A model generated the notes under the pieces. It made no database searches. It was not told the DNA's origin and was given only the letters and a program-made list of their open reading frames with translations. 64,000 bases of DNA from Paracentrotus lividus (taxonomy: Eukaryota; Echinodermata; Echinoidea; Camarodonta; Echinidae): positions 8,697,994 through 8,761,993 of the forward strand of contig CALNVZ010003432.1 in the NCBI GenBank assembly GCA_940671915.1, given 5' to 3'. The translations under genes and the position numbers were made by a program. Each line of letters opens with the position of its first letter. Within the stretch, counting starts at the first letter, position 1. Shown here piece by piece: positions 1 to 11,462 of this stretch.

Positions 1-382
1 TTTTTTTTAAATGAAAATATTGTACATTGTATATCTCAGATGGCGTTAAAAACGAAGGAGGTCTAAAATAAGCAATAGTTACTCAACTCAAATTTGCATG
101 AATTATTTACAAAACCAATGGAATGCAATCCATTCTAAATTTATTACTTCATGTATGCTACATTATTTTAGGCAAGTGTACATTAGCACAGATTAGATTT
201 TGGCTGACATTTAAAGTGAAGATTAATAACAATGATCGCTCGGTGACATCTGTACCATTTATTATTATGTATAAAGTCGTTTTAAACTCTATTTCATTCA
301 TCTGACATTGATTTCTCAACAGCAAAACAGATGAATAAAAATAAATAATCAGAAACTGAGGAGAGATCAAGCTCGTGATATA
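1..382. other. AT-rich intergenic sequence, nothing recognised
   Basis: This is AT-rich non-coding sequence. The two open frames here (60 and 70 codons) overlap on opposite strands, have no family resemblance and no coding signature. I see no gene, RNA or repeat edge until the inverted repeat that begins at 383. Confidence 0.5.
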
Positions 383-2091
383 TACACAACAAAAAAAGTA
401 AGTCCCCCCTAATCAAAATGATGTAACTTTTGAACCAATTGGAGTTTTACAAATTTTATTACATGTGCTTGTAGGTAATTTTATGAGCTTCCAGTTTGGT
501 GAATTTTACTGAAATTCGTTAAGTCATGCTTCAATGAGCACAGTCAAAAGGAAAAAATGTCACTTTTCGAAAGTCACAAGGTCAGTTTCATAACTTTAAT
601 TCAATAATATTGGAACAAATTCAAACTTTTAAACAAAAGATATGTTTAGAAGGATTGTTGCCCTTAATTTCTAACACATCAAACGACTTTTGCATTAAAT
701 TTCACGGTCGGATGAACATGAAGTAAAATTTGCAAAAACTGCATTTTTCACATATGTTTACTTTTAAAAATGATTGATTATGACGGAATATGCAATCTGG
801 AAGAGTATTTTAAACAATAATCATCAATTCACGGTTGAATGAACACTTAATAAAAACAAAAAAGGATATTTTAACATTCCATTGGTAAGTATTGTTCCAT
901 TTTTGTGTAATAAAATCATTTTATCACCATTTTTTTGTTATGTGTATATCAAATAATTTTTTTCAAATGATGATATGGCATTTTATTAAAAATTCATGCT
1001 TCAATGAACACTTGATACGTGAAGAGCCATTTTTTTTGTTAATGGACTAAAATTCAATCGCTTACTTTGGATAATTGTCACAGACCTTCTTGGATATAGT
1101 TCATTTGATTTGAGTTTCACGAAAATTCCAGTGTTTTATGCTTCAGTGAGCAGAAGTTATTAGAAAAATATGTAAATATGAAAGAATTTCAGAGCTTTGG
1201 CCCCACCCCGTGCCTTATCAGATTCTCAATTTAGCGTTTGTTCCTGTTAGTTAGCACCACCTTGAAGTTGTGTGCCAAGTTTCGTGAAAAAAACTCCCAG
1301 TAAATTACCAAAATTCATCAATGAAATTAAGCCGAATTTCAATTTTGTTAAATTTTTTATTTCCTCTCCATCGACATTGTGTACAATCTCGAAGCAAAAA
1401 CAAGCCCCAAAATCAACATGCTGGAACTTTTTAACAAAAAGGTGTTGAGTAATATCGTTTGGCGGTTATGTTTATACACTTATCGACTAACTTATGTGCG
1501 AAAATGAGATAAAACCTTTGAGTCACGCATGAATAAACACACGTTAAAGGCAAAATTGTCAATACAAAGTCACAAAAGTCACCTTTAAAGTGTGCTCACT
1601 CGTCCATGACACAACGAATAGTGCTCATTTTCTCACAAAATGTGTCGATAATGTTGATAATAATATTTGATGTCAATTCTTTAAATAAAATTGTTGGATT
1701 TTACCATTTTTGGAGGCCTGAAAATAATGCTTAAAATTGTGCTCAGTCATCCATGAAAAATAGTGAAATGTATCGAGATTAGTGTTGGATGATCAAATAT
1801 TGGATGATAAATCCACCAAAACAATTAAACACAAGGTAAAATGAAAAATTCACAAAATTATTATTTTTACAGCCTCCAAAATGACCCTTGTGACTTTTGA
1901 AAATGTCCATTTTTGGTTTAAACGTTGATCACTCATGCATGACTCTAGTGATCGATGTCATTTTTTTCACAGAAGGTACTCAATAAGTAGATAAAACTTC
2001 CCTCCAAATTATTGTACTCAAAACAAGCTTGTTCAAAAGTTACATCATTTTGATTAGGGGGGGGGGGGGCTTACTTTTTTTTTGCTGTGTA
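383..2091. mobile_element. 1.7-kb non-autonomous DNA element with long inverted ends
   Basis: The first 55 bases or so (TACACAACAAAAAAAGTAAG, a C run, then TAATCAAAATGATGTAAC) reappear as reverse complement at about 2037-2091. The element is flanked by TA on each side (381-382 and 2092-2093), as expected for a Tc1/mariner-type target. The inverted similarity continues inward: a block near 540-590 (AAAGTCACAAGGTC) is the reverse complement of one near 1880-1925. The interior has no useful open frame. It repeats a motif like CATGCTTCAATGAGCAC on both strands (about 525, 990, 1138, 1590, 1740, 1930). It looks like a MITE grown by internal duplication; the transposase family is inferred only from the TA target. 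Confidence 0.75.
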
Positions 2092-2319
2092 TAGATAACG
2101 ACTGATTGAGACAAAAGGGGATTTGAAATTGTGTCAACGCACCGCCTGTACCGGGGCTGAGTGGTAAAGAATGGAAGCTTTTCACAAATAATTATATTAA
2201 TAATGATCGTTTCTTCACGCGTAATGCTCAAAGTTCTAGGTCGACAGGCTGAATCGAGAACTTAAAACGCCTCATCTCAGCCGACCGATATATGGTAGCA
2301 TCACCACAGATGAGATCAG

Positions 2320-2459
2320 GGGGGCATTTCATCAAAGGACTTGTCGGACATTTTATCCGACAAATTTGCACTCAGCCAATCAGATGCAAGCATTTCAGTA
2401 GCTTATAACAGTTTGTCGGATAAAACGTCCGACAAGTCCTTTCATGAAACGCTCCCCAG
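2320..2459. mobile_element. 140-bp MITE with near-perfect 45-bp inverted ends
   Basis: The left end (GGGGCATTTCATCAAAGGAC, then TTGTCGGACATTTTATCCGA) is matched by the reverse complement of the right end (TTGTCGGATAAAACGTCCGA, then CAAGTCCTTTCATGAAACG). Each arm itself contains the small palindrome TCGGACNTTTTATCCGA. The centre holds AGCCAATCAGATGCAAG. It has no coding capacity. Family not assigned. Confidence 0.8.
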
Positions 2460-2953
2460 TGCGCGTCACTCGTGAAGAAGCCACAATTATCATCATCATT
2501 ATTATTGTTCATTATTATTTGTCAATAGCTTCCTTTCTTTCCATCTCAACCTCGTTGAAACACAAATCGACAACTCCATAATCATGTGCAGAGGCCACAG
2601 CAAGAAAGAAGTTGTTAATAGGTAATAGACAACGATATATATCATGAACAATACTGAAGGCCACGTTGCCAATTTGCAAATTTTTCACATGATCGCAGAT
2701 ATCACTATAGCTTTATTTAACGCACGGTACATATCTACTTTATCATATTAGAAATTAATCTAATAGATCATGAGATGGAACCAATCCTAAATTAGATTAA
2801 ACGTTGTGATCAATTTACATTAGTTTTCTACATTGAAATTTCGAATTTTGTCCCCTCCCCCCCCCCCCCCCCCCCATCACAATCTACAACTTGGCATTTC
2901 GAATGTAAATTTTAAAAACAGGAATAGAACGAGTTTCGATTTTAGTAGTTCTC
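2460..2953. other. Non-coding spacer with a poly-C tract
   Basis: This is AT-rich sequence with a run of 20 or so C at about 2852-2875. No open frame here shows coding character and I recognise no repeat. Confidence 0.45.
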
Positions 2954-3325
2954 ATGCGGCGGTCACAACTCGCCGTACCTTCGACGTGCAACTCCCTACG
3001 ATGGATTTCGTAGAAAAATCGTGCAGCGCAGGTACCTCGGAGGCACGTTGCATGTACGACGTGCAGGAAGTTTTTCCAATACCCTTACTACAGAAACGCA
3101 GGAATCGCAGAAATTGACCAAAGACCTGTGCAGCATTGTACATGCAACACAGGCTACGTTGATGGCACGTGCCCCGTAGCCTATGACGAGTTGTGTCCGC
3201 AGCATTACTACAGAAACGCAGGAATCGCAGAAATTGACCAACGACCTGTGCATGCATTGTACATGCAACACAGGCTACGTTGATGGCACGTGCCCCGTAG
3301 CTCCGACGAGTTGTGTCCGCCGCAT
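2954..3325. mobile_element. 370-bp MITE with internal 120-bp tandem duplication
   Basis: The left end reads ATGCGGCGGTCACAACTCG; the right end is its approximate reverse complement (CGACGAGTTGTGTCCGCCGCAT at 3304-3325). The core contains two head-to-tail copies of a 120-bp unit, starting at CTACAGAAACGCAGG (3088 and 3208). The reading frames through the repeat are short and unsupported. The left boundary of the large duplication (3050) falls inside this element, so its second copy (11463-11740) starts abruptly. Confidence 0.7.
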
Positions 3326-3901
3326 CAAACATATCATTCTCATGTGAACAAGAAAAAACAGACCCAAATAAATACCGCTTCTTTCATATAGACGCCTTTT
3401 CTCTTGTCTCATTGCTTACATGGAAAGTGTTGTGTAATGAGAAACTTGTACTTATATACTTTTATTATTTTTCTCAAGGCTAACAATATCAATTCTGCAC
3501 TGCGACATTTTTTTTTTTTTCATAACATTTCTGGAATAAAAAAAATAAAGATATTGCATGAATGTAATTGGATATAAGCTTAATACGATATTTGAATGTA
3601 TGCAATTGGTATTATTGCAATAAGCGTATAGGGCCTAATGTAGTCTTGCGGTGTTGTATGTGAAAATATATATCATGCAATAGTCTCTGAACTGCAATGC
3701 ACGAGTCTGTTTATGAATAATAAGATAAACATTTTATTGGATGTTTTCTGACGTGAATAAATAAAAACAATTCAATCGGGTAAAGAATTGCCAAACTATG
3801 AACATGAATACACCGGTCACATCTTTAAGATTATGCACTAAACAACGTAACATCGATACAACATGTCATTACCCCAAACGGCCAGAGATGGCAGCCTTTG
3901 T
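3326..3901. other. Non-coding spacer
   Basis: AT-rich sequence with a poly-T tract near 3509. No coding signal. The same stretch recurs in the right copy at 11741-12329. Confidence 0.4.
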
Positions 3902-4318
3902 GGTAAATTGCCATTATGTTCTACACCATTTGACTAATGTCCATTTGGTATCATTCCACACGGTGTAGTTCCATTTCGTCTACAACCAGTTCGTCTAATT
4001 ACCTTTCGATCTTTTGCCTATTTACCATATTTCCATCTCGTCTGCTGTCCAGTTCATCTAATGTCTACTTAGTCATTTCCAGCAACAAACTGGTCATAGA
4101 CCAAATACTCATTTGGGCAATAGACGAAAATGCAAATAAGACTTTTGGCTATAGACGAATTGGCAATTAGACCAGTGGTCATCAGACAAAGGGAGAATTA
4201 GACCAAGTATGTACTAGACCAATGGGTAGTTAGACCAAATGTTCGTAGACCGAATGGGTTTAGCTCATTTGGTAAAGAACAATCAGATAATTGGACCAAT
4301 TGCTGTTAGACCAAGTGA
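3902..4318. repeat. Foldback of short degenerate units (GTCTAATTGCCATTTGGT type)
   Basis: The left half is made of degenerate units such as CCATTTCGTCTA and CCAGTTCGTCTAATTACC; the right half is the same theme in reverse complement (TAGACGAATTGGCAATTAGACC and similar). The whole forms an imperfect palindrome of iterated 16-20 base units. A related copy sits at 40458-40596, and the artefactual second copy of this one at 12330-12749. A 77-codon open frame through it is a by-product of the unit structure. Confidence 0.75.
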
Positions 4319-4807
4319 AAAATTATATAGCTCCAAAACTGCTAAAGACGATGGCGTTGTTTGTGGTGTGACAGGATCGCTCCCTCGTAGTCTCCTCATT
4401 TAATTGGGATCAATAATTCACAATTGCAAATCATCATAATGATTATTGTGCAATGGGACGTATCTTGATGGAAGCATAAAGGTATTGTACCTCCACGGTG
4501 GAAGCAAGAACATGAAGAAGATCAGAATAACTCCTTGATGGATTATGAATAATTTAAACACTTGTGCCCTGTAAGTTACGATCAATATTGAACATTTTAA
4601 ACAACCTTGTAATTGGGTCATAGTGAGAGTTTTATGCTAGAATTGATCGTATCTCTTAATTGTATGTCGTTTTTATCGATGTCTTGTATTAATCGTGAAA
4701 TAATAACAGTTCTTAAAGTGACTAGAATGACTTTGTGATTTGAGTTTTGTTTTCTTTTCGTTTTTTAATTTCTTTTTAAAGCATTTTACTCGGTATTATA
4801 TTACGCC
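4319..4807. other. Non-coding spacer
   Basis: AT-rich sequence with no coding signal and no repeat edge that I can recognise. Recurs at 12750-13245. Confidence 0.4.
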
Positions 4808-5802
4808 TAAATGTACACTGTCGCCAAAAGGTGGAATATTGTTTTGCTGCTATAGCGACATGATGTTGCTCTGACTTAAATTTCTTGAATATGTTTGTCC
4901 TGCTTTTACTTTTGGGACCCTGTCTATTATCTTGGAAATTCTCCCAACCCTACACGTGGACCTTTTCCAAAAAAGTTTTGTCAACCCCCTGATGCCCATT
5001 TTTGTCATTTTTTTCTCATTTTGGGGCCCCTTTTTGTTTTCCCGGCCGATCAAGTCCCCCTCAGTCCTACCCCAGGAAACGCGACTGAGGAGTACTGTTT
5101 ATATTGTTCTTTAAGTTAAATGTATATTTCTGGGACAGGCTAAGGTCTCTTGTCTAGGGGAGGGGTTGAAGTAAAAAACGACATTGGTGAAAATTCGGAA
5201 TATTTTATTCCATCTTTATGCTGAAAACAAAAGAAATGAAAAACCACCTTTAACCCTTGAATATCGTTATTTTCCCCTTAAATTTTGTTAAGCCTCGATG
5301 ACAAGGCTGTAAAATAGTCATTATGATAATATTTTATTTTTATTTATGTTTGGTTGAGATTTTTATAATACAATTTAGGGAAGATAGAAATTTCCATGGT
5401 GTAAATGAATAAATGAATGTTGAAGCCCCTATCAAAATAAATTTTGACCCCCTCCCCTAGACAAAAGAGTCGAGCCTGTAACCATAAATCTAGACTTAAT
5501 TTAAAGAACAATAACAAATCTCCACCTCAGACGTGTTTCCCTGGGATAGGACTGAGGGGCCTTGGTGGGTCGCGTGACAAAAAAAGGCCCAAATATAAGA
5601 AAAAAATGACCAAAAGGCATCTTCTGGGGTGACAAACTTTTTTGAAGAAAAATCCCGGGAAGGGTTGAGGGAACGTCCAAGATATCCGAGGATCCCAGAA
5701 AGTGAAAGCGGTGACAAACACATTCGAGAAATTAATAACGGAGCAACATAATGTCGCTTTAACAAGAAAAAAATATCCACCTTTATGACGAACAGTGTAT
5801 AT
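4808..5802. mobile_element. 1-kb foldback element with arms of about 330 bp
   Basis: The left arm (from ATGTACACTGTCGCC, through GCGACATGATGTTGCTCTGA, to TTGTCTAGGGGAGGGG near 5165) returns as reverse complement from about 5450 (CCCCTCCCCTAGACAAAAGA) to 5802 (CCACCTTTATGACGAACAG, TGTATA). The extreme ends TACACTG/CAGTGTA suggest a TA target. The protein-like open frames on opposite strands here (containing CHFFLILGPLF and FWSFFSYIWAFF) are the same palindrome read from each side, not genes. The central loop is AT-rich. Confidence 0.75.
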
Positions 5803-7045
5803 TCATAATATTTCAGCATAATTATAGAGTTTTATGGTATATTTTGCTTTTTGTTGTTGTTGTTGTTTTTTTGTTTTTTTTGGGGGGGTGCCGCAAATCG
5901 TAAAGCATGAATCACAAACTTGCAAAAATTCGTATTAAATGGCAAAATATTAAATTCAGCCCCCAATACACCCCACCTCTAAAGAAATAAAAAATAAAAA
6001 TATGATGAAAAAATTATGAATTATAATGAAGAAAAAAAAAATGCGCGGGTTGGAATCAAACACTGTTTTCGTCTATAAGTAAAAAGATTATGGAGACCAC
6101 AAAAAAAAAAGTTCTAAACGGCAGCGAGCTGAAGGACTGTGGCGTTTTAAATGTCCAACTTTTTTCCCTTTCATCTCATGAACATCATAATACAACAAAT
6201 CGCAGAGGAACTGAACCAACTCTTCTTTTCATTCATTTTCAAAAGGATTTAATTTCAATGATATCTAAAAGCGCCTGCTGTCAGGTACTTTATGATAATA
6301 TATAATAATATATAGATTGACTGGCCTTGAGGGGAACATCAATTTTAACCGCGCAAGAACCATATGGGCCCGAGTCTTTGTTATTTTTAACCTTGCGCTG
6401 TGCGTTTCATGATTTTGTTTTTTGAATGCGATATCCTGTTTATGAGGTATAAATACAAATTTTAAAATGCCAAAAAGAATGAAATAATCATATAAGGGAT
6501 TTTCATGCAAAAGCGCTTAAATGTCCCTTTTTTATATTAAATTTTTGCTGAAACACTAAGTATTATTCAACGTGAGATTGAAACAGAACAATAACAAATC
6601 AATGAATGAATATAGATGACGTGCGAAATATTAATTGACAAATGAGATTTTTAAAGTCCTTGTTTTAAACACGCCACAGGTTTCATATAAATTTTGAATA
6701 AATAAATGAAAATAAACTTTGACCACAAGAGTATTAAATTCCAAATGATCATAATTTCTTCTATTGATATAATGACGTTTCCTAATAAAAATATGACGTA
6801 ATATTATTAGGGTGCTTTGCGCGGGAAATAGATTTAATTATATCTAATCAAGTTGTTGTAACAATGGTGTTTCTCACGTAGCTTTGACAGAGCGGTGGGG
6901 ATACAAAATCAACAAAAAAAAATATTTGATCGGGGAGACAGAAAGATCCGATTGTCTGTAAATGACATTTGAATATAATAATATAGCAAGTTAAAAGTGA
7001 CCACCGAAGCTATTATAATACTATCACTCTAAAAGGGACTGATGC
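5803..7045. other. Non-coding AT-rich spacer
   Basis: Contains poly-T/poly-G (near 5868-5887) and poly-A tracts. Open frames are short and uncharacteristic. No family recognised. Recurs at 14256-15509. Confidence 0.4.
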
Positions 7046-7190
7046 AGTTGTGGATCCAGGCGGGGCGCAGGGGAAGCGCCCCCTATAATTTGAAAACCGC
7101 CAATTTACTGTACATATTAAAATCGGAAAAATTCGGCGCCCCGCCCCCGCCCCCCCCCCCCCATTATGAAGTCCTGGATCCGCCATTGTG
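7046..7190. mobile_element. 145-bp MITE with GTGGATCCAGG / CCTGGATCCGCCA ends
   Basis: The left end AGTTGTGGATCCAGGCGGGG and the right end CCTGGATCCGCCATTGTGAT are inverted. A C-rich block (7139-7162) sits before the right end. It lacks coding capacity. Related GGATCC-ended pieces appear at about 20411-20450 and 52727-52888. Confidence 0.65.
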
Positions 7191-7745
7191 ATGGTCAATT
7201 AAATTCTGATCCACTATTGCAATCAGTCATAACCTGTCATATGAATCATGCAGGATTTGGGGAATTAAACGATAAGTGGATAAGGTTAGCCAATATTTAG
7301 ATCGGTTTTCGACCGTATGGTGCTATTGGTCAATCTCATTCACTTTGTTTTATTTTGACAGAATCCGGTCATATACGGACGTGATAAATGAATTACGATT
7401 GTATAAGTAATTCAAATGAACAAATCACTTTTGTTTTAGAACACAGAAATGTGTGCAAATGTTAGAAATGAGTCACGTAGTGGGCTCATGATTATCTGGA
7501 ACGTTTATGTATAGTTGATCGCTGCGATAAAGTTTAAAGTCGTAACCCCCCTGGTCGCTGATAACTGCACTAGTTTTTGAAATGTTTTCTTCAAGAATAT
7601 TATAATAAAGTATTACTTAATTTGACTTTTATCTCCATTATTCAAAACTGTGTGTATTTTGTTTATGGACTGCTGGGTAAACCTTTAATTTTCTTCTTTT
7701 TTTTCTTTTGCAAGATATGTACAATGAGTCAAGATTTAGGCCTGT
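7191..7745. other. Non-coding spacer
   Basis: AT-rich sequence, no coding or RNA signal seen. Recurs at 15661-16223. Confidence 0.4.
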
Positions 7746-7746
7746 T

Positions 7747-7803
<57 letters not shown>
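7746..7803 (+). repeat. (CT)n microsatellite
   Basis: Nearly pure TC dinucleotide run. It accounts for the serine/leucine-rich and arginine/glutamate-rich open frames on the two strands. The counterpart in the right copy is 16224-16280, with a different interruption. Confidence 0.95.
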
Positions 7804-7808
<5 letters not shown>

Positions 7809-8056
7809 TATACGTAATTCACTTGTTACCACAGTGAGAGTATTATTCTTTTTTGGATGTTGTATCTAGTTTTTACATTTTCAATCAATACTAATTTTTA
7901 ATTACGTAAGATCAATAATATAATACTGCTTCACACTGACCCGATGACCCATTCGATTTTTTTTTTTACTCAAAGGGTGTGTCGTTTGTTTTTTTTTTAT
8001 TGAATTCTATATTAAGTTTTGTGCAAACTACTTGCCACAAAAATTTAATAGTTAAC

Positions 8057-8057
<1 letters not shown>

Positions 8058-8106
<49 letters not shown>

Positions 8107-8112
8107 GGATAG
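8058..8112 (+). repeat. (TAGA)n microsatellite
   Basis: Tetranucleotide TAGA repeated about 12 times. The counterpart is at 16539-16597. Confidence 0.95.
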
Positions 8113-9369
8113 AATGTAAATAAATATAACACACAGGTCATCTCTAAGCTTATTGGGGGAATCCCTAAACAGATTTTATTCTACAAACTTGGGATTAACA
8201 AAAATAAACCGAGGAATGAATAACAACCACAATACCAAATAAACCGCACTTGTTCTAAATATATGTTTTTTTTCGAAACAGGTTTCATGATGATGCTTTT
8301 CGGGGGGGGGGCATTTGTCTCCTGTTCATCCTGGGTTTCGAACACTCTCTTGTGCAGTCACCGTGAAAAGATCACACGAAAATAATAGGCTATTTTCGTT
8401 CAGCGACGGACAACGGGTGCATGCTGGCGATGGAATTGCATATTCACGATGTTGAGTAAGAATGAGAAATTGATGAAATGCTGCATAGGTGCCGGGTACT
8501 GTTTTTATTAATTTTTTATTTTTTATTTATTCATAGTTTAAAAACCCACGACAATCACGGACTCTCCAGATTAAATTCGTACATGGCCCTATCTGAACCG
8601 CATCCTCGGCTCACTCTGGTCTTGAAAGTAGAGCTTCTGCATTTATGTTTATTCCTGAAACTGTCCGAACAAGCTTCCTATCAAAAATCAGAACGTCTTA
8701 TTTTATTGGATAAATCATATATATTTTATATAAGCAATATAAGGCGGGGAAATATGTCCCTTCCGTATCACTATATCCTTCTACATGGTCGCACATAGAT
8801 CTGCTTATTGATAAGAAAAAAAATCCATCCACAATCTTAATGTAGGCTATTTCTAATTTTTTACGCTTTAAATTTCCATTCGACAAAAATTATCGCCCCT
8901 AAGAAAGCTTTATGGTATATTTATATTTTCCTGTTTTATAGACAATGTCATTTTTCACCACCATAACAGATTGTAAGATTTCAAATTGTAAAGTTCTAAT
9001 TTACACATTTTTTTCACCCATGAATGAGTAGTTTTTTTCTGGCCCGCATCAAATGCGAGTAATCAATGGACACATTACCTTAAAGTCCGTTTCAAATATT
9101 GTTGTAACAAAGATGAATTAAACTCATTTGGATTATGTTCTCCTCAGTGCCGATCATCGCAAAAATATAAAAGTAATGCATGCATTTTATAATGGCACCA
9201 TGCATGTTTTGTTTTCTCTATTCAACATTGTAATTGTTTTCTGCATGGACTACACCATGCGAAACTGAAGCGAAAAACAAAATCGCTGATAAATCCAAGA
9301 TTAGTCTGACCGACGGCTAAAACTATTTTTTTAAATTGTAAACAATAATTCATCTCTATCTGGGGTAAG

Positions 9370-9403
<34 letters not shown>

Positions 9404-10037
9404 GGGGGGGGGTGCATTTTGCTGACGTACATAAGGCTCACATTCTGTAAAAAAAAAACAACCAAAAATTATTTATACTTACATCAATAAAGTTTGGTCT
9501 GGACATCACTTTATGCATTACTGATATCAAACTGGACACTTTCGATTAGGAGTATACAAGTCTTTAATTAAGCGTTTGTTTGATCAAAGTTGAATACCAT
9601 CTACTTCTAATGCACGCCTTTATATATTTATAGGTCGATTCCACATAACGCGGCTCTCGTAAGGATCGTTTGGAATCAGTAATTCAAGTCATAAATATGA
9701 CTTTCATGAAATAAAACGGGAAGCTATAATGATATGAATTAAAAATCAATAAGTAAGATATCGCATTTCCTTTTGTGAATGCATGAGCAAAGGTTATGCT
9801 GCAGGTCACACAGAAACTTACGTAGATAGTTAACGTTTTTAGTTTGTTTTATTTTATTTTCATCTTCTATTCTATTCATTTCTTTAAGTGTTTTTTCTTT
9901 ATTTTTTAATTGTAATGAACGATAATTATCACTATCTCTCCACTGCTGAATATAAGCAGGGAAGTGCATCCGTGTGGATGCCCAAGAAAAAGGAATTTCG
10001 GACGACCTGCTCGTATCAACTTATCTGGTGACGCACT
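8113..10037. other. Non-coding spacer with homopolymer tracts
   Basis: Contains G runs (about 8302-8311), a long T run followed by G (9377-9410) and otherwise AT-rich sequence. Open frames up to 106 codons have no recognisable homology and are broken or altered in the second copy, which argues against coding. Confidence 0.45.
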
Positions 10038-10534
10038 AGCATGTCTGTGTCAAATAAAATGGTACAAGTGGAAAACATTTTTTTAAAGTTGAAGATTAAG
10101 ATCACCAGCCTGCTATTGTTTGGTATTTTCATAAAGGCAGCGAAATCAGACTTTGCGCCGACTGCAATTTTTTCATACTCATGTTGGTGTTGTATATTTT
10201 TGAAATATGACTAGTTTTCTCAATCAAGAAAAATCCGAGTTTCGCATACAGCAGCGCTCCATTGCCTTTGTGCATAGGTTTTGCATAACATGGCCACGAA
10301 GTGCTCAAATTTCGGATTTTGTTCCTACGCCGCACAAAATTTAGCATAACTTTTGTTTTGGCGAAAGTAAAAAATTATAACAGAACAAAGCGGCATCAAC
10401 TAAGGAAAATATTTTGGCTTTAATTTTGGTACCACATACAACATTACCTTTTCGTGATTTTAAAAAAATTTTCATAACACCCTAAATAATTTTTTCCGGA
10501 CTGGTACCATTTTTTTTTAAGCAAGCAGAAGCTG
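10038..10534 (-). mobile_element. Mariner-type MITE, about 0.47-0.5 kb
   Basis: Homologous, in reverse orientation, to 31938-32405. The ends resemble CAGTCTGTGTCAAATAAAAT on one side and its inverse on the other. The right copy (18466-18907) shows the clean ends TA-CAGTCTGTGTC ... ACACAGACTG-TA. Internal landmarks shared by all copies are AAATATGACTAGTTTTC, CCTTTGTGCATAGGTTTTGC and AAATTTAGCATAACTTTTG. It has no transposase frame. Confidence 0.8.
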
Positions 10535-11437
10535 TATGTGACTGTACATTAAAATGTTGTGCTTGAAACATGTTAGGGTCCTTAGGCGACTCTCGCATTA
10601 TAGGCTATCTGCTTGTAATTTGAATTCGGTCGTCACCCTTTTTATTTTCCGCCTTCTTTCACCTTCTTCATTTTTTAAATTTTTTTTTAAATGTTTTCTT
10701 CCTTCCTCATCCATATTTTCTGTTTAGAAATGAAATAAAAGCCTTATCATTTAAAAAGGGCAACATATTTTCACTGAGAAGTATGTGTATCAATTCACGG
10801 CTAACCACGCCCTTTGTAGTGGCCATATGCGGGCAGGCTCTTCTTATTTCCCCTTAGCGGCATGTTTTTTAGAAAATCTGTAGGCGAGGGGAGGTAGCAT
10901 TTTAGTAGGTCTATAGCATTCATTTTATTATTATTTTTTTCTATGATATAATACAAAAGCCTCGCAATTTTTTTTTGTATTAATTACCTTTGTAAATCAC
11001 TGTAATAAAAATAAATAGATAAATTATGAAGGAATAATTTTTTATGTTGGAAAGGTTACAAACATCGAGTAAAATGATATGCAGCAGGTATTTTGCGGAA
11101 GGCGTACTAAATGATGAGGTAATTTTCATTGATAGAAGATGGTCAATATAAAAACTCATTTAAATGCTTACTGTTGGCTGTTCATTTAATAAATATGTTC
11201 TATACAAGTCCTACTCCTTTTCTAATTTAATCCATGTAGTTGAAGTATTAGAACATTTGGGCAGTATTTTTTACGGAATCTTTTTCGATATTTTGTACAT
11301 CAATCTAATCCACTGTCCCTACAAAGGATTGTCTTTTATTGTTATACGTACTCGCTCATGGATGCATGGTTTTTGTTTTAAGGCTGACAGAATTTTTCAG
11401 TAAGATCCGCTTCACTAAGAGATCATTTAAAATTTTG
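10535..11437. other. Non-coding spacer up to assembly gap
   Basis: AT-rich sequence with no coding signal that ends directly at the N block. Confidence 0.4.
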
Positions 11438-11462
11438 NNNNNNNNNNNNNNNNNNNNNNNNN
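11438..11462. other. Assembly gap of 25 N
   Basis: Twenty-five N bases. The sequence to the right restarts at a point already present at 3050, so the gap joins two overlapping versions of one locus rather than spanning unknown sequence. A fixed 25-base gap is a convention in some long-read gap-filling tools when flanks overlap; that link is inference. Confidence 0.95.

Larger units (their letters stand above)
3050..11437 (+). repeat. Left copy of an 8.3-kb direct duplication
   Basis: The sequence from GCATGTACGACGTGCAGG onward is repeated in the same order and orientation at 11463-19732. All internal landmarks recur: the 120-bp tandem repeat, the GACCAAATGG foldback, the 1-kb foldback, the (CT)n and (TAGA)n tracts and the mariner-type MITE. 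The copies differ mainly by one- to few-base insertions and deletions rather than substitutions. The copy ends at 11437, directly against a block of 25 N. I read it as two versions of one locus left unmerged by assembly. Confidence 0.9.

Noticed and set aside
2833-3332. Overlapping open frames of 91-126 codons on both strands
   Set aside because: They lie in a MITE with a 120-bp tandem repeat; the repeated peptide blocks are a direct result of the DNA repeat, and both strands are equally open.
4895-5819. Hydrophobic open frames resembling a small membrane protein, on both strands
   Set aside because: They are the two arms of a foldback element read in opposite directions, and the frames shift between the two copies of the duplicated block.
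7638-7837. Arg-Glu-rich and Ser-Leu-rich frames
   Set aside because: Translation of a (CT)n microsatellite.
8300-8420. Possible tRNA-like segment (TTCGAA with flanking stems)
   Set aside because: Only a partial B-box match; no A box or stems, and the sequence differs between the two copies.
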